Assembly: GCA_015489815.1 (NCBI GenBank)
Contig: WFZA01000050.1
Span: 1-48,003 of the forward strand
From: Caldisericales bacterium
Lineage (GTDB): Bacteria > Caldisericota > Caldisericia > Caldisericales > Caldisericaceae
Direction of reading: 5' to 3'
DNA: 48,003 nucleotides
Positions within the stretch are counted from its first letter, which is position 1. Every line of letters begins with the position of its first letter. The position numbers and the translations under genes were made by a program. Below, in pieces: positions 6,660 to 16,733 of the stretch. The notes beneath the pieces are model-generated. The model saw only the letters and a list, made by a program, of their open reading frames with translations, ran no database searches and was not told where the DNA came from.

Positions 6660-8519
6660 TTATTTACTATACGACTTTAGTAGGTTTATCAACTGTTTTT
6701 CGCTTTTTTTAAAATCAACATCTTTTGAGAAACGAATTTTGTAGTACTGAGTAATTAGTGGGCGTAGCTCTTTAAACTTTCCTTTTCTTTTTGCGTATTC
6801 GACGAGTGTTTCGGAAGCCATTTTGTCGTTTCCTATAAGACTGACTATTTTGTTATATACTTTCTTCTGATATGGATGCTCCTTTCTGAGCAAGATAAAG
6901 AGCAGTACGAGACCTGTAACGATTATTGAGGCTAAACGCCACTTGTTTATTACACTTCTGAATAGTTCTAAACTTTTGTTTATCGTGAGTCCTGTTCTGG
7001 TTATTCCTTTTTGTACGCTGGTGAGTATTTGCATTTGTTTTGCGCTGTTGTAAGTTACGACATTTCTATACCAGGACATTCTTATACTGTCTATGAGTAG
7101 AGATAATTGTGAGGGTACGGGAGTTTTTGAATTTGGAGTTGGATCGACTCTTACCCATCCATTTTTTGGATCGTATACTTCTGCCCAGGCGTGTGCATCT
7201 CTTTCTCTTACTATAAAGTATTCTCCGTCAGGATTGAATTCTGAAGTTACAAATCCTGAAACGAGTCTTGCAGGTATGTTGTTAATTCTTGCAAAAAGCA
7301 CGAGTGCCGTTGCAAAGTGTTCACAATATCCACTTTTACGGTTTATCACGAAGTCCTGTATGTTTTGTGCCGTGGGATTAAGAGAGTATGTGTAGTGCTT
7401 TTTTAAGTAGTTTACGATAGAGTGTATTTTTTCTGTTTTAGTTTTGCCTTTTGCTGCAGTTTTTGCAATGTTAATAAATTTTTCAGATAGTTCTGGAAGC
7501 TGTAAGTATTGCTCGTATTCTGCATTTGTAATACTAAATGTAACTATTGGGGTTTTACCATGTATTGAACTAAACGCATCGTACTTTATCGTCTTGTAGT
7601 AGGTGAAGTCGGTGAAAAAGTCATGGAATTGATTAGTCTTAAGGTAAAGAAAATCTCCCCTTACACCGACGAATTTCTCTGGTCCAAATAAAGTATCTGA
7701 ACCTATGGGTTCAAGGTAGATCGTGCTTTTAGACATTCCAGAGGTAATACCAAAGTTATTGGTTTGAAATATGGGAAATAATTTTTGTTTTCCGTTCTCT
7801 ACTTTCCACTTTCTCCCGTCAAAGTAAGCATAGTGAAGTCCTGATAAGTAAAGTGGGGGTTTGAAATTTTTTGCTACTATCCTCATAACAATTTGGTTAT
7901 TTAAGTTTACTTTACCTTTTTCTATAACTATCTGCTTTGAAAACCCGCTCTGAGTGCTGGCTCTGAGGTTTATACCGTGCAGATATCCTAATGACAAACG
8001 AGGTATTGAGAAAAATATGGCAAGTGCAAATAACATGGATAGTATAGAAAATGCCGATACGAATAGAACGAGTTTACGATTGAGAATAATATTTTTTTTG
8101 AACTGAGAAAAAATGAGCATCAGTGAACCTAACACGAGGAATAAGTATAGAAGAATTACGAAGTTTATTGATATAGTGGAAACGGAAGTAAGTAGAATTA
8201 GCAGAATACTCACAATGAATATTTCGTAATAATCCTTTGCTTTCTTTTCTAAAACAAACTTTGCCGTCATTACGATGATGAGTAGCGTAGAAAGCACATA
8301 GAACAAGTTGAAGCTTAGCAATATTGCCAGGATAAAGTAAACAAGAGGCAATGCTTCTATCGCCTTTTTAAGCGCATTGCTTTTTATTTTTCCTTCAATA
8401 GGTATTAACAGTATTAGAATTGCTGCTGCAATAAGAAAGTGTTTGTCGGTTAAACTAACGAACATAACGGAAATAAGAATAAAAAGTAATGCTGTGTATA
8501 CGCGGGCATCTTTACGCAT
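6660..8519 (-). CDS. Transglutaminase-like membrane protein (TgpA/DUF3488 type)
   Basis: A 619-residue protein: several transmembrane helices in the first 175 residues, an extracytoplasmic region, then a transglutaminase core with SGYCEHFATALV (nucleophile Cys near 397), RDAHAWAEVYD (His near 443) and WVRVDPTP (Asp), another membrane helix near 530 and a short cytoplasmic tail. This matches TgpA-type proteins that occur with MoxR and DUF58 partners; the biochemical substrate is unknown. The start overlaps the DUF58 stop by 8 bases. It is the last gene of a MoxR-DUF58-transglutaminase cassette. Confidence 0.85.
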   Translation of the reverse strand: MRKDARVYTALLFILISVMFVSLTDKHFLIAAAILILLIPIEGKIKSNALKKAIEALPLVYFILAILLSFNLFYVLSTLLIIVMTAKFVLEKKAKDYYEIFIVSILLILLTSVSTISINFVILLYLFLVLGSLMLIFSQFKKNIILNRKLVLFVSAFSILSMLFALAIFFSIPRLSLGYLHGINLRASTQSGFSKQIVIEKGKVNLNNQIVMRIVAKNFKPPLYLSGLHYAYFDGRKWKVENGKQKLFPIFQTNNFGITSGMSKSTIYLEPIGSDTLFGPEKFVGVRGDFLYLKTNQFHDFFTDFTYYKTIKYDAFSSIHGKTPIVTFSITNAEYEQYLQLPELSEKFINIAKTAAKGKTKTEKIHSIVNYLKKHYTYSLNPTAQNIQDFVINRKSGYCEHFATALVLFARINNIPARLVSGFVTSEFNPDGEYFIVRERDAHAWAEVYDPKNGWVRVDPTPNSKTPVPSQLSLLIDSIRMSWYRNVVTYNSAKQMQILTSVQKGITRTGLTINKSLELFRSVINKWRLASIIVTGLVLLFILLRKEHPYQKKVYNKIVSLIGNDKMASETLVEYAKRKGKFKELRPLITQYYKIRFSKDVDFKKSEKQLINLLKSYSK

Positions 8520-9471
8520 ACTCTATGTCCTCTGGCAGTATTGCTGAGTCTATTTTTTTAATTGGTAATCTGTCCTTTAATTTCACGGTAGATAAGAAGC
8601 TAAAAATACTTTTAAAGTGTACGGTAGATTTTGCGAAGGGAAGCGTGATTTCGGATATAAGTGATACTTCTGTACCGGTTCTGTAACAATCGTAAACGAG
8701 GGAGTTAACTCTTGTAACTGCATCTTCGAAATATTTCTCTTTGTCGTAGAGATATTTTGAGTTATCTAACATTATCAGAATGCCATTACTTTCCGTGGAT
8801 GCGTATTCTGTTATCATTATTTTTCCAAGTTTCGCAGAAGCTTTCCAGTTAATTAGCTTACTGTTATCTCCTCTTTTGTATTGTCTGATTGAATAAAAAT
8901 CCTCGTGCTCTTTTTTAAATATTTTGTTTAACTCTTTGTTCGTTTTATTATTTCTGTAGCGTACTTTGAGAAATACTTTCTTTTTGTGTGGAAAAACGAT
9001 AACTTCTTTTTTAATCTTTATAGCTCTGGTCCTTGTGAAAAAGTTAAATGGAAATGTAGAAGTCAATTTTACGGCATTAATCTTTAGTTTACCTCTTTTT
9101 TTAAATGCGACCTCTATAGTTCTGCTGCTTTTTTCATTGATTTCTTCGAAGTATACTTTTTTATTCAGAACTTCCAAAGTAAGAAAAAATTTTGGAATTA
9201 GAGACTTGTTAACTATTTGTACTGAAATTGTAGTGTTTTCTCCTGCAAATATCATATCTGGCAAGTTAATAATTACTTCAATGTTTCTCTGGTTGTAGTA
9301 CGAAAGTAAACCTGAAAGAATGAGAAACGAAAGTACTACACTAAAAGTTAGATAAACGAGGTTATTTCCGGAGTTAACTGCGATTGCCCCAACTAAAACA
9401 GTAAAAATAAAAAACAACAAGCCAGAGCTTTTAATTTTTGTGTTTGTTTGTTTACAGGGGAACTTGAACAT
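8512..9471 (-). CDS. DUF58 domain protein
   Basis: A 319-residue protein with two closely spaced hydrophobic segments at about 15-58, a beta-rich domain, and the DUF58 signature around IRQYKRGD and INWKASAKLGK, followed by a von-Willebrand-like ILIMLDNS segment. These proteins pair with MoxR AAA ATPases and transglutaminase-like membrane proteins. It overlaps both neighbours (20 and 8 bases), showing tight co-translation. No clear Shine-Dalgarno of its own, which fits coupling. Confidence 0.82.
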   Translation of the reverse strand: MFKFPCKQTNTKIKSSGLLFFIFTVLVGAIAVNSGNNLVYLTFSVVLSFLILSGLLSYYNQRNIEVIINLPDMIFAGENTTISVQIVNKSLIPKFFLTLEVLNKKVYFEEINEKSSRTIEVAFKKRGKLKINAVKLTSTFPFNFFTRTRAIKIKKEVIVFPHKKKVFLKVRYRNNKTNKELNKIFKKEHEDFYSIRQYKRGDNSKLINWKASAKLGKIMITEYASTESNGILIMLDNSKYLYDKEKYFEDAVTRVNSLVYDCYRTGTEVSLISEITLPFAKSTVHFKSIFSFLSTVKLKDRLPIKKIDSAILPEDIEYA

Positions 9472-10366
9472 TTTGTAGTATTTGTTGAATTATTTCTTTT
9501 GCAAACCTTCGCTCGGTTTCTCTTAGTATTATTCTGTGCGAAAGTACAGCAGGCGCAACTGCTTTTACATCGTCTGGCACGACAAAATTCCTCTCGCTTA
9601 TATATGCGTAACCTTTTGCTGCTTTTACGAAGTCAATACTTCCTCTGATGCTCACGCCTATCCTTATAAATCTATTGTTTCTCGTTTCGTTCACGATTCG
9701 CATAATGTATTCTATAATAGAATCTTCTGTGTATATACTTTTTACGACACTTATGATTTCGAGAATCTCTTTTCTCGTTAACACGGGTGCCAGTTCTGAT
9801 GGTTTTTTCTGCTCCGACTCTTTTATGATATCTTTTTCTATGTCTTCTGGTGGGTATCCCATTGTGAGCGACATCATGAATCTGTCAAGTTCGTTTTCTG
9901 GTAGATGATAGGTACCGGAAAATTCGATTGGATTTTCTGTAGCAATAACGAAAAATGGTCTGGGGAGTCTATAAGTTACTCCGTCTATTGTAACGGTACG
10001 CTCGTTCATTGCTTCAAGCAAAGCCGACTGTGTTTTTGGAGATGTCCTATTTATTTCGTCGGCAAGGACTACATTTGCGAAAATCGGTCCCTTTTTAAAT
10101 TCGAACTCTTCACTTTTTCTTTTAAAAATTGTTATACCAGTAATGTCCGAAGGGAGCATGTCAGCCGTAAATTGAATGCGCCTGAAAACTCCGTCAATTG
10201 AGCGTGCAATTGCTTCTGCAAGAGTAGATTTACCTACTCCAGGAATATCCTGAAAGATAAGGTGAGATTCAGTTATTAAAGGGATTAAGGACATTATAAT
10301 GACATCTCTCTTACCTTTTATAACTGTCTCTACATTATCTACGATTTTCTTGATTTGTTCGTTCAT
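9452..10366 (-). CDS. MoxR-family AAA ATPase
   Basis: About 304 residues with Walker A PGVGKST (near 45-51 of the longer reading), Walker B VVLADEINR, and ALLEAMNERTVTIDG, all characteristic of MoxR ATPases, which act as chaperones for vWA/DUF58 partners. The start at 10366 (Met4 of the longer frame) is preferred because AAAGGT lies about 9 bases upstream of it; a start at 10375 would put the site almost on the ATG. It overlaps the end of the upstream nucleotidyltransferase gene by about 32 bases. Confidence 0.88.
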   Translation of the reverse strand: MNEQIKKIVDNVETVIKGKRDVIIMSLIPLITESHLIFQDIPGVGKSTLAEAIARSIDGVFRRIQFTADMLPSDITGITIFKRKSEEFEFKKGPIFANVVLADEINRTSPKTQSALLEAMNERTVTIDGVTYRLPRPFFVIATENPIEFSGTYHLPENELDRFMMSLTMGYPPEDIEKDIIKESEQKKPSELAPVLTRKEILEIISVVKSIYTEDSIIEYIMRIVNETRNNRFIRIGVSIRGSIDFVKAAKGYAYISERNFVVPDDVKAVAPAVLSHRIILRETERRFAKEIIQQILQNVQVPL

Positions 10367-12974
10367 TCCAATCATACCTTTCTTTGTTTTTTATTATATA
10401 CGAAATAGCATCTTTTTTGGAGTGCACTTTCCCTTCCGAATGTAGATAGGCTATTTCGTCAAAAATTTCTTGATACTGCTTTCCTTCTTTTAGTTTTATT
10501 TCTTTAAGATCTTTTCCAGTAATTAAGTTCCTGGTATTGTACGCTCTATTGACGGTTTTTGCTACTTCTTCTCGGTATTTATTACTTATTAGCGCGATAA
10601 TACCGGCAATGAGGCTTTTGTCTGTGTGTCTTAAGATTTTAAATAGTTCAAAAGCATCCTTCTTTTTCAGTATTGTTTTTATCTTTTTAATTTCTTTTTC
10701 CGATTTAAGTATTTTATTGATTATTTTCTTTTTTACATCAATACGCTCTAACTTTTTTATTATTACGCTTTCTTTTTTGTTGTGCATAAGAATTAACAAA
10801 TAGGTGTATAGAGGATTTGAGCTAAATTCTTTAATGTATTTATTTGCAATTTTTATTGCCGTTTTCTTTGCTTTAGATAAGTGTTTAATGTTAAAGAAAA
10901 TTTTTAGTATCCCTCTTTTTTCCATCTTCTCTATTGCCTGCGCGGTATAATCTGCGGAAAGCAGCTCTATTAGCTCGTTTGTAATGCGCGAAGAACGCTT
11001 ATTGGTTAATACCCCTAATTCTACTGCTTTGTTGAATAAAAACTCTGTTTCGGGGGCTAGTTTAAAGCCTAACTTAACTTCGTATTTTATTGCTCGGAGT
11101 AATCTGGACGGATCTTCTATAAACGAAATTGTACTCAGCGTTCTTATTGTTTTTCTTTCTAAATCTGAGAACCCATTGTAAAAATCTATTATTAATCCGA
11201 GTTCACCTGGCATAACTGAAATAGCCATAGCATTTATCGTAAAGTCTCTTCTACCGAGGTCCTCTTTAAGCGATGCTTTTTCTACGATTGGAAGTACTGA
11301 ATTTTTATTGTAGTACTCCCTCCTTGCTGTGACGAAGTCGAGATGGTATCCTTTATAAACCAGATGGGCAGTGTTAAATTCTTCGTATATTTTAATTTTC
11401 TCTCCTACTTTTCCTTCAAGTATTTTCCCAAAAGTCGTTGCATCCTTTGTGAGCACGAAGTCAAAGTCAAGACTTTTTACTCCTAAAAATAAGTCTCTTA
11501 CTGCGCCTCCGACGAGATACACTCTTTGGCCTGTTTGTTCTGCTACTTCTCCTATAAGGTGTAATAATTCATTTATATCCTTTGGAAAAGTTGCCTTTAT
11601 AAGATTTTTTACTTCTTCTTTTGACGGCAAAAGTAAATTATTGCTCGGCGTCTCTGTGTTAATTCTGTTATTCTTTATAAAGTATGCTTTTAGTAAATCA
11701 CTTCGTGAAATAATTCCAACAATCTCTCCGTTTTCTTTTACTAATACTCTCCCCACATTGTTTGTAGCCATAATGTTTTCTACTTTTCTTAAGTCGTCTT
11801 CTGCCTCTACTACGAAAACATTGGGGGACAAATATTGTTTTACCGGTCTATTGCGGCTTTCAAGCATCATTATCTTTTCGATATCTCTTTTTGAAATAAT
11901 ACCTATTACTTTATTGTTTTCAGTTACGGGCAGTCCAGAAAAACCCATTTTTACCATTATGTTTAACGCTTCTTTTATCCCTGTTTTTGCGTCGATCATT
12001 TTTACTGGATAACTCATTATGTACTTTGCTTTTAATATCTGGTAGTTGGAGTTCTGAATTTTATTTATGAGATACGATTTGATTTCTTCTACAGATTTAC
12101 TCTTTACAAATGCTGTCGCTGCATTGTAATGGCCACCTCCGCCTATTGGGAGAAGTATTTCTTTTACATTATATTCTGGTGCGTTACTTCTTCCCATAAC
12201 AAATATGCCGTTCTGGGATCTAACAATTACAAACAGAAAATCGCTGTCTATTATTTCTCGCAATCTATGCGTTACGACTGAAAGGCTCTGAACATACCTT
12301 TTCATCGTTGCAGTTGCTATTGAGATGCGCATTCCGTTTATAGAGACTTCTTCAACATTTGATATCAGAGATTTAAGCAGTTCAACCTGAGGCTTTGAAA
12401 GAAAAGGTGAAACAAAGCGCCGTATAATCTGCATATTTATTCCAAATATTGAAAGAAATGCTATTGCTTCAAAATCCTCTGGTGTCACGCCCGGGAACAT
12501 AAAACTGCCTGTGTCTTCATATATACCCAGAGCAAGCAGTGTTGCTTCAAAGGAATTTAGAACGGTTTTTTTTCTTTTTAGCAGGTTTACAAGAATTGTC
12601 GTGTTTGCTCCTACATCCATGTGAATGATTTTTGCATTCTTTATATCGTTTTCTGATTGTGGATGGTGGTCAAAAATAATAATTTCTGAATTACCGTTTT
12701 TGAGCAACTCTTTTCCTTCCCCGAGCCTTGCATATATTTTTGTGTCCACAATAATAATTCTTCCAATATTATTCTTTATACTATTTGGTAGTTCTCTGAG
12801 CTTTATAAAGTTTAGCATTTCTCCAAAAAAGTTTGTAAGTTTTTTTGCGCTTACATCGAGTGAACCTGGATGAATAAGAAAAGCGCCGGGGTATAGTTTC
12901 CCGGCGGCATACATTGAGCTAATGGCATCGAGGTCTGCCCCTGCATGTGTCAATATAACTGTGTACTTAGCCAT
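10335..12974 (-). CDS. DHH-CBS-tRNA nucleotidyltransferase fusion
   Basis: An 879-residue multidomain protein. Residues 1-310 form a DHH/DHHA1 phosphoesterase (FDHHPQ at 101-106, GGGGHYNAA at 278-286). Two CBS domains follow at about 318-435. The C-terminal half is a class II nucleotidyltransferase: VGGAVRDLFLG (488-498) and the metal-binding DFD (503-505), then an RNA-binding region. Fused proteins of this type have been described as A-adding tRNA nucleotidyltransferases in lineages that split CC and A addition. A partner CC-adding enzyme is not in this window. Both tRNAs here already encode CCA, so a repair role is possible. The start abuts the pdp stop. Confidence 0.82.
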   Translation of the reverse strand: MAKYTVILTHAGADLDAISSMYAAGKLYPGAFLIHPGSLDVSAKKLTNFFGEMLNFIKLRELPNSIKNNIGRIIIVDTKIYARLGEGKELLKNGNSEIIIFDHHPQSENDIKNAKIIHMDVGANTTILVNLLKRKKTVLNSFEATLLALGIYEDTGSFMFPGVTPEDFEAIAFLSIFGINMQIIRRFVSPFLSKPQVELLKSLISNVEEVSINGMRISIATATMKRYVQSLSVVTHRLREIIDSDFLFVIVRSQNGIFVMGRSNAPEYNVKEILLPIGGGGHYNAATAFVKSKSVEEIKSYLINKIQNSNYQILKAKYIMSYPVKMIDAKTGIKEALNIMVKMGFSGLPVTENNKVIGIISKRDIEKIMMLESRNRPVKQYLSPNVFVVEAEDDLRKVENIMATNNVGRVLVKENGEIVGIISRSDLLKAYFIKNNRINTETPSNNLLLPSKEEVKNLIKATFPKDINELLHLIGEVAEQTGQRVYLVGGAVRDLFLGVKSLDFDFVLTKDATTFGKILEGKVGEKIKIYEEFNTAHLVYKGYHLDFVTARREYYNKNSVLPIVEKASLKEDLGRRDFTINAMAISVMPGELGLIIDFYNGFSDLERKTIRTLSTISFIEDPSRLLRAIKYEVKLGFKLAPETEFLFNKAVELGVLTNKRSSRITNELIELLSADYTAQAIEKMEKRGILKIFFNIKHLSKAKKTAIKIANKYIKEFSSNPLYTYLLILMHNKKESVIIKKLERIDVKKKIINKILKSEKEIKKIKTILKKKDAFELFKILRHTDKSLIAGIIALISNKYREEVAKTVNRAYNTRNLITGKDLKEIKLKEGKQYQEIFDEIAYLHSEGKVHSKKDAISYIIKNKERYDWNERTNQENRR

Positions 12975-14302
12975 TAAAACAGTTTTTCGATACCCTCCCT
13001 GGAAACTTTGTAATAAATGAGGGGAAGCGGTTCTACTTTACTATTTGAGAACTCTAAAAGTTTCAGCAATTCTTTTGCAGCCTGTTCACCTTTTTCTTTA
13101 TCGTTTGCAAGGATTGTTGCAATGGTTTCTCCTTTTTCGATGTAATCCCCTACTTTCTTAGGGAACATTATTCCCACGGCCAGGTCAATTTTATCGCCTT
13201 TCTTTGTCCTGCCTGCTCCCAGGAATGCAGCGAGTTTTCCTATCTCTTCGGTCTGCATACTCTTTATATAGCCACTCTCTGGAGCTTTTACGAAGAGTTT
13301 GAATTGTGCATGTGGTAGTTTTGAAAAGTCGTCAACAAATGAAGGATCTCCGCCTTGGGCTCTTACGATCTCTTTAAATTTTTCTAATCCACTTCCACTG
13401 TCAATTGCTTTTTGGATTAATTCTTTTCCCTCTTCACTGCTTTTTGCTTTACCCCCCAGGTATAACATTTCTCCTCCAAGAGTTTTTATAACTTCTACAA
13501 GTCTTTTGCCACCCTGCCCTTTGAGCACGCTTACTGCTTCTTCTATTTCTATGGAATTTCCTATTGCATCCCCCAGTGGTTGGTTCATATCTGTAATGTA
13601 GGCAACTGTATCCCTTCCGACAGAATCCCCTATTTCAACCATTGTTTTTGCCAGTGCTTTTGCATCTTCCAGGTCTTTCATAAATGCGCCGCCGCCTACT
13701 TTTACGTCCAGTACGATCGCGTCTGCTCCTGCGGCAATTTTTTTACTCATTATGCTCGATGCGATAAGGGGAATGCTGTCCACTGTTCCCGTCACATCCC
13801 TCAGTGCATACATTTTTTTGTCGGCAATTACAAGTTCGCTGCTCTGTGCTATGATAGCACCGCCAACATTGTTTACGATTTCTATAAACTTTTCTATAGG
13901 AATTTCCACTTTGAAACCTGGAATCGACTCTAACTTGTCAATTGTTCCACCCGTGTGCCCCAGGCCCCTGCCAGACATTTTTGCTACGGGGACGCCGTTT
14001 ACTGCAACGAGTGCAACGAGCGGTATAGATACAGTATCTGCAACACCTCCAGAGCTGTGTTTGTCGACTTTTATGCCGCGAATCTTTGAAAGGTCTATTG
14101 TCTTTCCACTTCTTACCATAGAAAGTGTAAGTTCAGCAGTTTCTTTCTTGTTCATTCCTTTACACCAAATTGCCATAAGTAGTGAAGAAATCTGGTAGTC
14201 AGGAATTTCTCCTTTTGAATATCCCTGTACAAAGTAATCTATCTCTTTTGACGAAAGTTCTTTGCCCTGTTTCTTTTTTTCTATGATGTCTATTATGTTC
14301 AT
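12974..14302 (-). CDS. pdp: Pyrimidine-nucleoside phosphorylase
   Basis: A 442-residue member of the thymidine/pyrimidine phosphorylase family, cleaving uridine, deoxyuridine or thymidine with phosphate. Visible motifs are the phosphate-binding KHSSGGVAD (81-89), SGRGLGHTGGT (110-120) and DKLESIPGF. Length matches bacterial Pdp/DeoA and lacks the extra N-terminal domain of archaeal AMP phosphorylase. It lies 4 bases from the purine nucleoside phosphorylase gene, forming a nucleoside salvage pair. Confidence 0.9.
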   Translation of the reverse strand: MNIIDIIEKKKQGKELSSKEIDYFVQGYSKGEIPDYQISSLLMAIWCKGMNKKETAELTLSMVRSGKTIDLSKIRGIKVDKHSSGGVADTVSIPLVALVAVNGVPVAKMSGRGLGHTGGTIDKLESIPGFKVEIPIEKFIEIVNNVGGAIIAQSSELVIADKKMYALRDVTGTVDSIPLIASSIMSKKIAAGADAIVLDVKVGGGAFMKDLEDAKALAKTMVEIGDSVGRDTVAYITDMNQPLGDAIGNSIEIEEAVSVLKGQGGKRLVEVIKTLGGEMLYLGGKAKSSEEGKELIQKAIDSGSGLEKFKEIVRAQGGDPSFVDDFSKLPHAQFKLFVKAPESGYIKSMQTEEIGKLAAFLGAGRTKKGDKIDLAVGIMFPKKVGDYIEKGETIATILANDKEKGEQAAKELLKLLEFSNSKVEPLPLIYYKVSREGIEKLF

Positions 14303-14306
14303 TATC

Positions 14307-15095
14307 TTAGCCCTCCCTTATGAATTTTTCAACTAATACTGCAATCTTCCTTCCACACTTTTCTGCAACTTCTATTACTTCTTCATGAGATACTTCGCCG
14401 CTTGAAAATACGGAGTCTGTAATGCAGGATATGCCTAACACTTCCATCTTTAAGTATCTTGCAACAATTACTTCAGGAACCGTGGACATACCCACTGCAT
14501 CAATACCCAATCTATTCATTAAATTTAGTTCGGCAATTGTTTCGTAGTTTGGGCCTGACACAGCGCAATACACACCTTCTCTTACTGAAACATTTTCTTT
14601 TTTTGCGATAGATTTAAATTTTTCTATCATTTTATGGTTATATGCGTCTGTTAGATTAACGAAACGCTCGTTACCCTTTTCTCCTCGCAGAGGGTTCTCG
14701 GCGAAGATAAAGTTTACATGATCGTTTATTATCATTATGTCTCCTACTTCGAGTGTTTTATTTACTGCACCAGATGCATTGGTTATGATAAGTTTTTTTG
14801 TCCCTAATCCTGCCGCAAGGCGAATCGTTTTAGTAACTTCTTTCATGCTGTAGCCTTCGTAGAAGTGTACTCTACCGTTGAACACGGCAACTTTTTTGTT
14901 CCCAATGTGCCCCAGTATGAGTTCTCCTTTGTGTCCTACAACGGTTGAAACTGGAAAGTCAGGCAGTTCTCTGTAAGCAAATCTTTCTATTACTTCTACT
15001 TTGTCCAGAATTGGGCCTAAGCCTGAACCAATAATTATTGAAAATTCTGGTTCAAAGTTTGTTTTGCTCTTTACGAATTCTATGTATTTTTCCAT
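14307..15095 (-). CDS. punA: Purine-nucleoside phosphorylase (trimeric type)
   Basis: A 262-residue enzyme of the PNP/MTAP class: GSGLGPI (23-29), HKGEL with the catalytic-region His55, GRVHFYEGY (74-82), ITNASGAVN and NYETIAEL, and GMSTVPE near residue 190. It phosphorolyses inosine and guanosine. Length and the GMSTVPE region point to PNP rather than methylthioadenosine phosphorylase, although the presence of mtnA at 17354 leaves MTA use open. It has a clear AGGAGG site and sits between fakA and pdp. Confidence 0.88.
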   Translation of the reverse strand: MEKYIEFVKSKTNFEPEFSIIIGSGLGPILDKVEVIERFAYRELPDFPVSTVVGHKGELILGHIGNKKVAVFNGRVHFYEGYSMKEVTKTIRLAAGLGTKKLIITNASGAVNKTLEVGDIMIINDHVNFIFAENPLRGEKGNERFVNLTDAYNHKMIEKFKSIAKKENVSVREGVYCAVSGPNYETIAELNLMNRLGIDAVGMSTVPEVIVARYLKMEVLGISCITDSVFSSGEVSHEEVIEVAEKCGRKIAVLVEKFIREG

Positions 15096-15116
15096 TTAAA
15101 TGCCTCCTGAGTTATT

Positions 15117-16733
15117 TTATTCAAGTGAAACGAGATAATAATAGAAAGGCTGTCCCCCGTATGTAACATCTATTTCTAAGTCAGGGAACATTTCCTCAAT
15201 TTTCTTTGCAATCTCTTCTGCGTGCTCTTTGTTTACATTTTTGCCGTAATAGATTCCCATAACTTCATAGTCTTTCACCATTTCTTTGTTCATTCTTAAA
15301 AGCTCTAGCAAAACTTTGTCTGGGTCCTGTCCTTTTATAACAATTTCTCCATCCATTGCTCCAAGAATATCGCCTTTTTTTACATTTAAGCCTTTAAAGG
15401 TTGTGTCTCGGACTGAATAAGTGATAGCAAATGAATGAATTTCTTTTAATATTTCTTTTGCTCTGTTTATATTCTCTTCGAAAGTTTCTTCCGGATTGAA
15501 CGAGAGAATTACCGGTACAGCCTGAACCATATTTTTAGATTCCAGAACTACCACCTTTTTATTCTTCGTGAGTTTTGCAGCTTCTTTTGCAGCCAGTATA
15601 ATGTTTGAATTGTTTGGCAGAATTACTACCTCGTCTTTTTTACATTTCTGAATTGCAGAATAGATGTCATTTATTGACGGATTCATCGTCTGGCCACCAC
15701 TTACGATAAAGTCAACGCCAAGGCTGAGGAATATTTTGTCGAAACCTTCTCCCTGCGAAACAGCGATTATACAGAACGGTTTTTTAATACCCTGAACTAT
15801 TTCTTCATTGTTTTTTTGCAAGAATTCTTCCTGTTCTTCCTGCATATTTTCAATTCTCGCTTCTTTTAAGTCTCCAAACTGCATTACATAGCGCATTACT
15901 TCGTATGGCTCGTTTGAGTGTATGTGGATTTTAGTGAGATCCCCAGCTTTTGCTACTACAATACTATCGCCAAATTTGCTTAATTCTTCTTGTAATTTGC
16001 CGGGATCCAGATCTTTTGCTGATGAAAGGAGTACTGTATCGTACTTGAATTCAAGTTTTCCTCCCAGCGTCGCTTTGTCCATTTCTTCTATCTCCTCTTC
16101 AAATGTTTTCTCAAATGTAAGTTCTCCTTTAAGTCCCTTTAGCATTCCTTCTACGATAAATACTAACCCCTGTCCTCCGGAATCAACGACGCCGGCTTCT
16201 TTTAAAACTGGCAGGAGTTCAGGTGTTCTTTTTAAGACGATTTCTGATTCTTTGTAGAGTTCTTCAAGTAGGTGAACAAAGTCGTTTTCTTTAAAGCGAA
16301 GTAGCATTGCTTTTTTAGCAATGGCACTCATCACTGTGAGAATTGTGCCCTCTACCGGCTTAATAACGGCTTTGTATGCAGTTTTCGAACCTTCTGTAAG
16401 GGCTTCGGCAAACTCTGGAATAGTGATTTCTTCTTTTCCGTCAATAGAATCGAAGAAGCCCTTGAGTATTTGTGAAAGTAATACTCCCGAGTTACCTCTG
16501 CCACCTATTAATGCACCCTCGCATATTGCTTTACCGAATTCTTTTAAGTCTTTTGGATTTCTTTTTTTTGCTTCGTCGACTGCAGTTTTTAAAGTGAGAA
16601 ACATGTTACTTCCTGTGTCTCCGTCAGGAACAGGAAATACATTTAACTTGTTTACTATTTCTTTTTTATTTCCAAGATTTGTAAGTGCACCCTGAAACAT
16701 CTTTTGGAACTCAGCTAGACCAAGAATATTCAT
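15117..16733 (-). CDS. fakA: DAK2-domain fatty acid kinase FakA/YloV
   Basis: A 538-residue protein with an N-terminal DAK2 kinase domain: NVFPVPDGDTGSN (31-43, metal-binding Asp37 and Asp39) and GALIGGRGNSGVLLSQ near 92-107. A middle domain and a C-terminal domain follow, as in FakA/YloV. FakA phosphorylates fatty acids bound by a FakB (DegV) partner; no degV is in this window. It starts directly after the Asp23 gene stop, the conserved yloU-yloV arrangement with rpmB divergent. Confidence 0.9.
   Translation of the reverse strand: MNILGLAEFQKMFQGALTNLGNKKEIVNKLNVFPVPDGDTGSNMFLTLKTAVDEAKKRNPKDLKEFGKAICEGALIGGRGNSGVLLSQILKGFFDSIDGKEEITIPEFAEALTEGSKTAYKAVIKPVEGTILTVMSAIAKKAMLLRFKENDFVHLLEELYKESEIVLKRTPELLPVLKEAGVVDSGGQGLVFIVEGMLKGLKGELTFEKTFEEEIEEMDKATLGGKLEFKYDTVLLSSAKDLDPGKLQEELSKFGDSIVVAKAGDLTKIHIHSNEPYEVMRYVMQFGDLKEARIENMQEEQEEFLQKNNEEIVQGIKKPFCIIAVSQGEGFDKIFLSLGVDFIVSGGQTMNPSINDIYSAIQKCKKDEVVILPNNSNIILAAKEAAKLTKNKKVVVLESKNMVQAVPVILSFNPEETFEENINRAKEILKEIHSFAITYSVRDTTFKGLNVKKGDILGAMDGEIVIKGQDPDKVLLELLRMNKEMVKDYEVMGIYYGKNVNKEHAEEIAKKIEEMFPDLEIDVTYGGQPFYYYLVSLE

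Noticed and set aside
11371-12012. 213-codon plus-strand frame
   Set aside because: Antisense shadow of the DHH-CBS-nucleotidyltransferase gene; Ser/Phe-rich translation with no domain.
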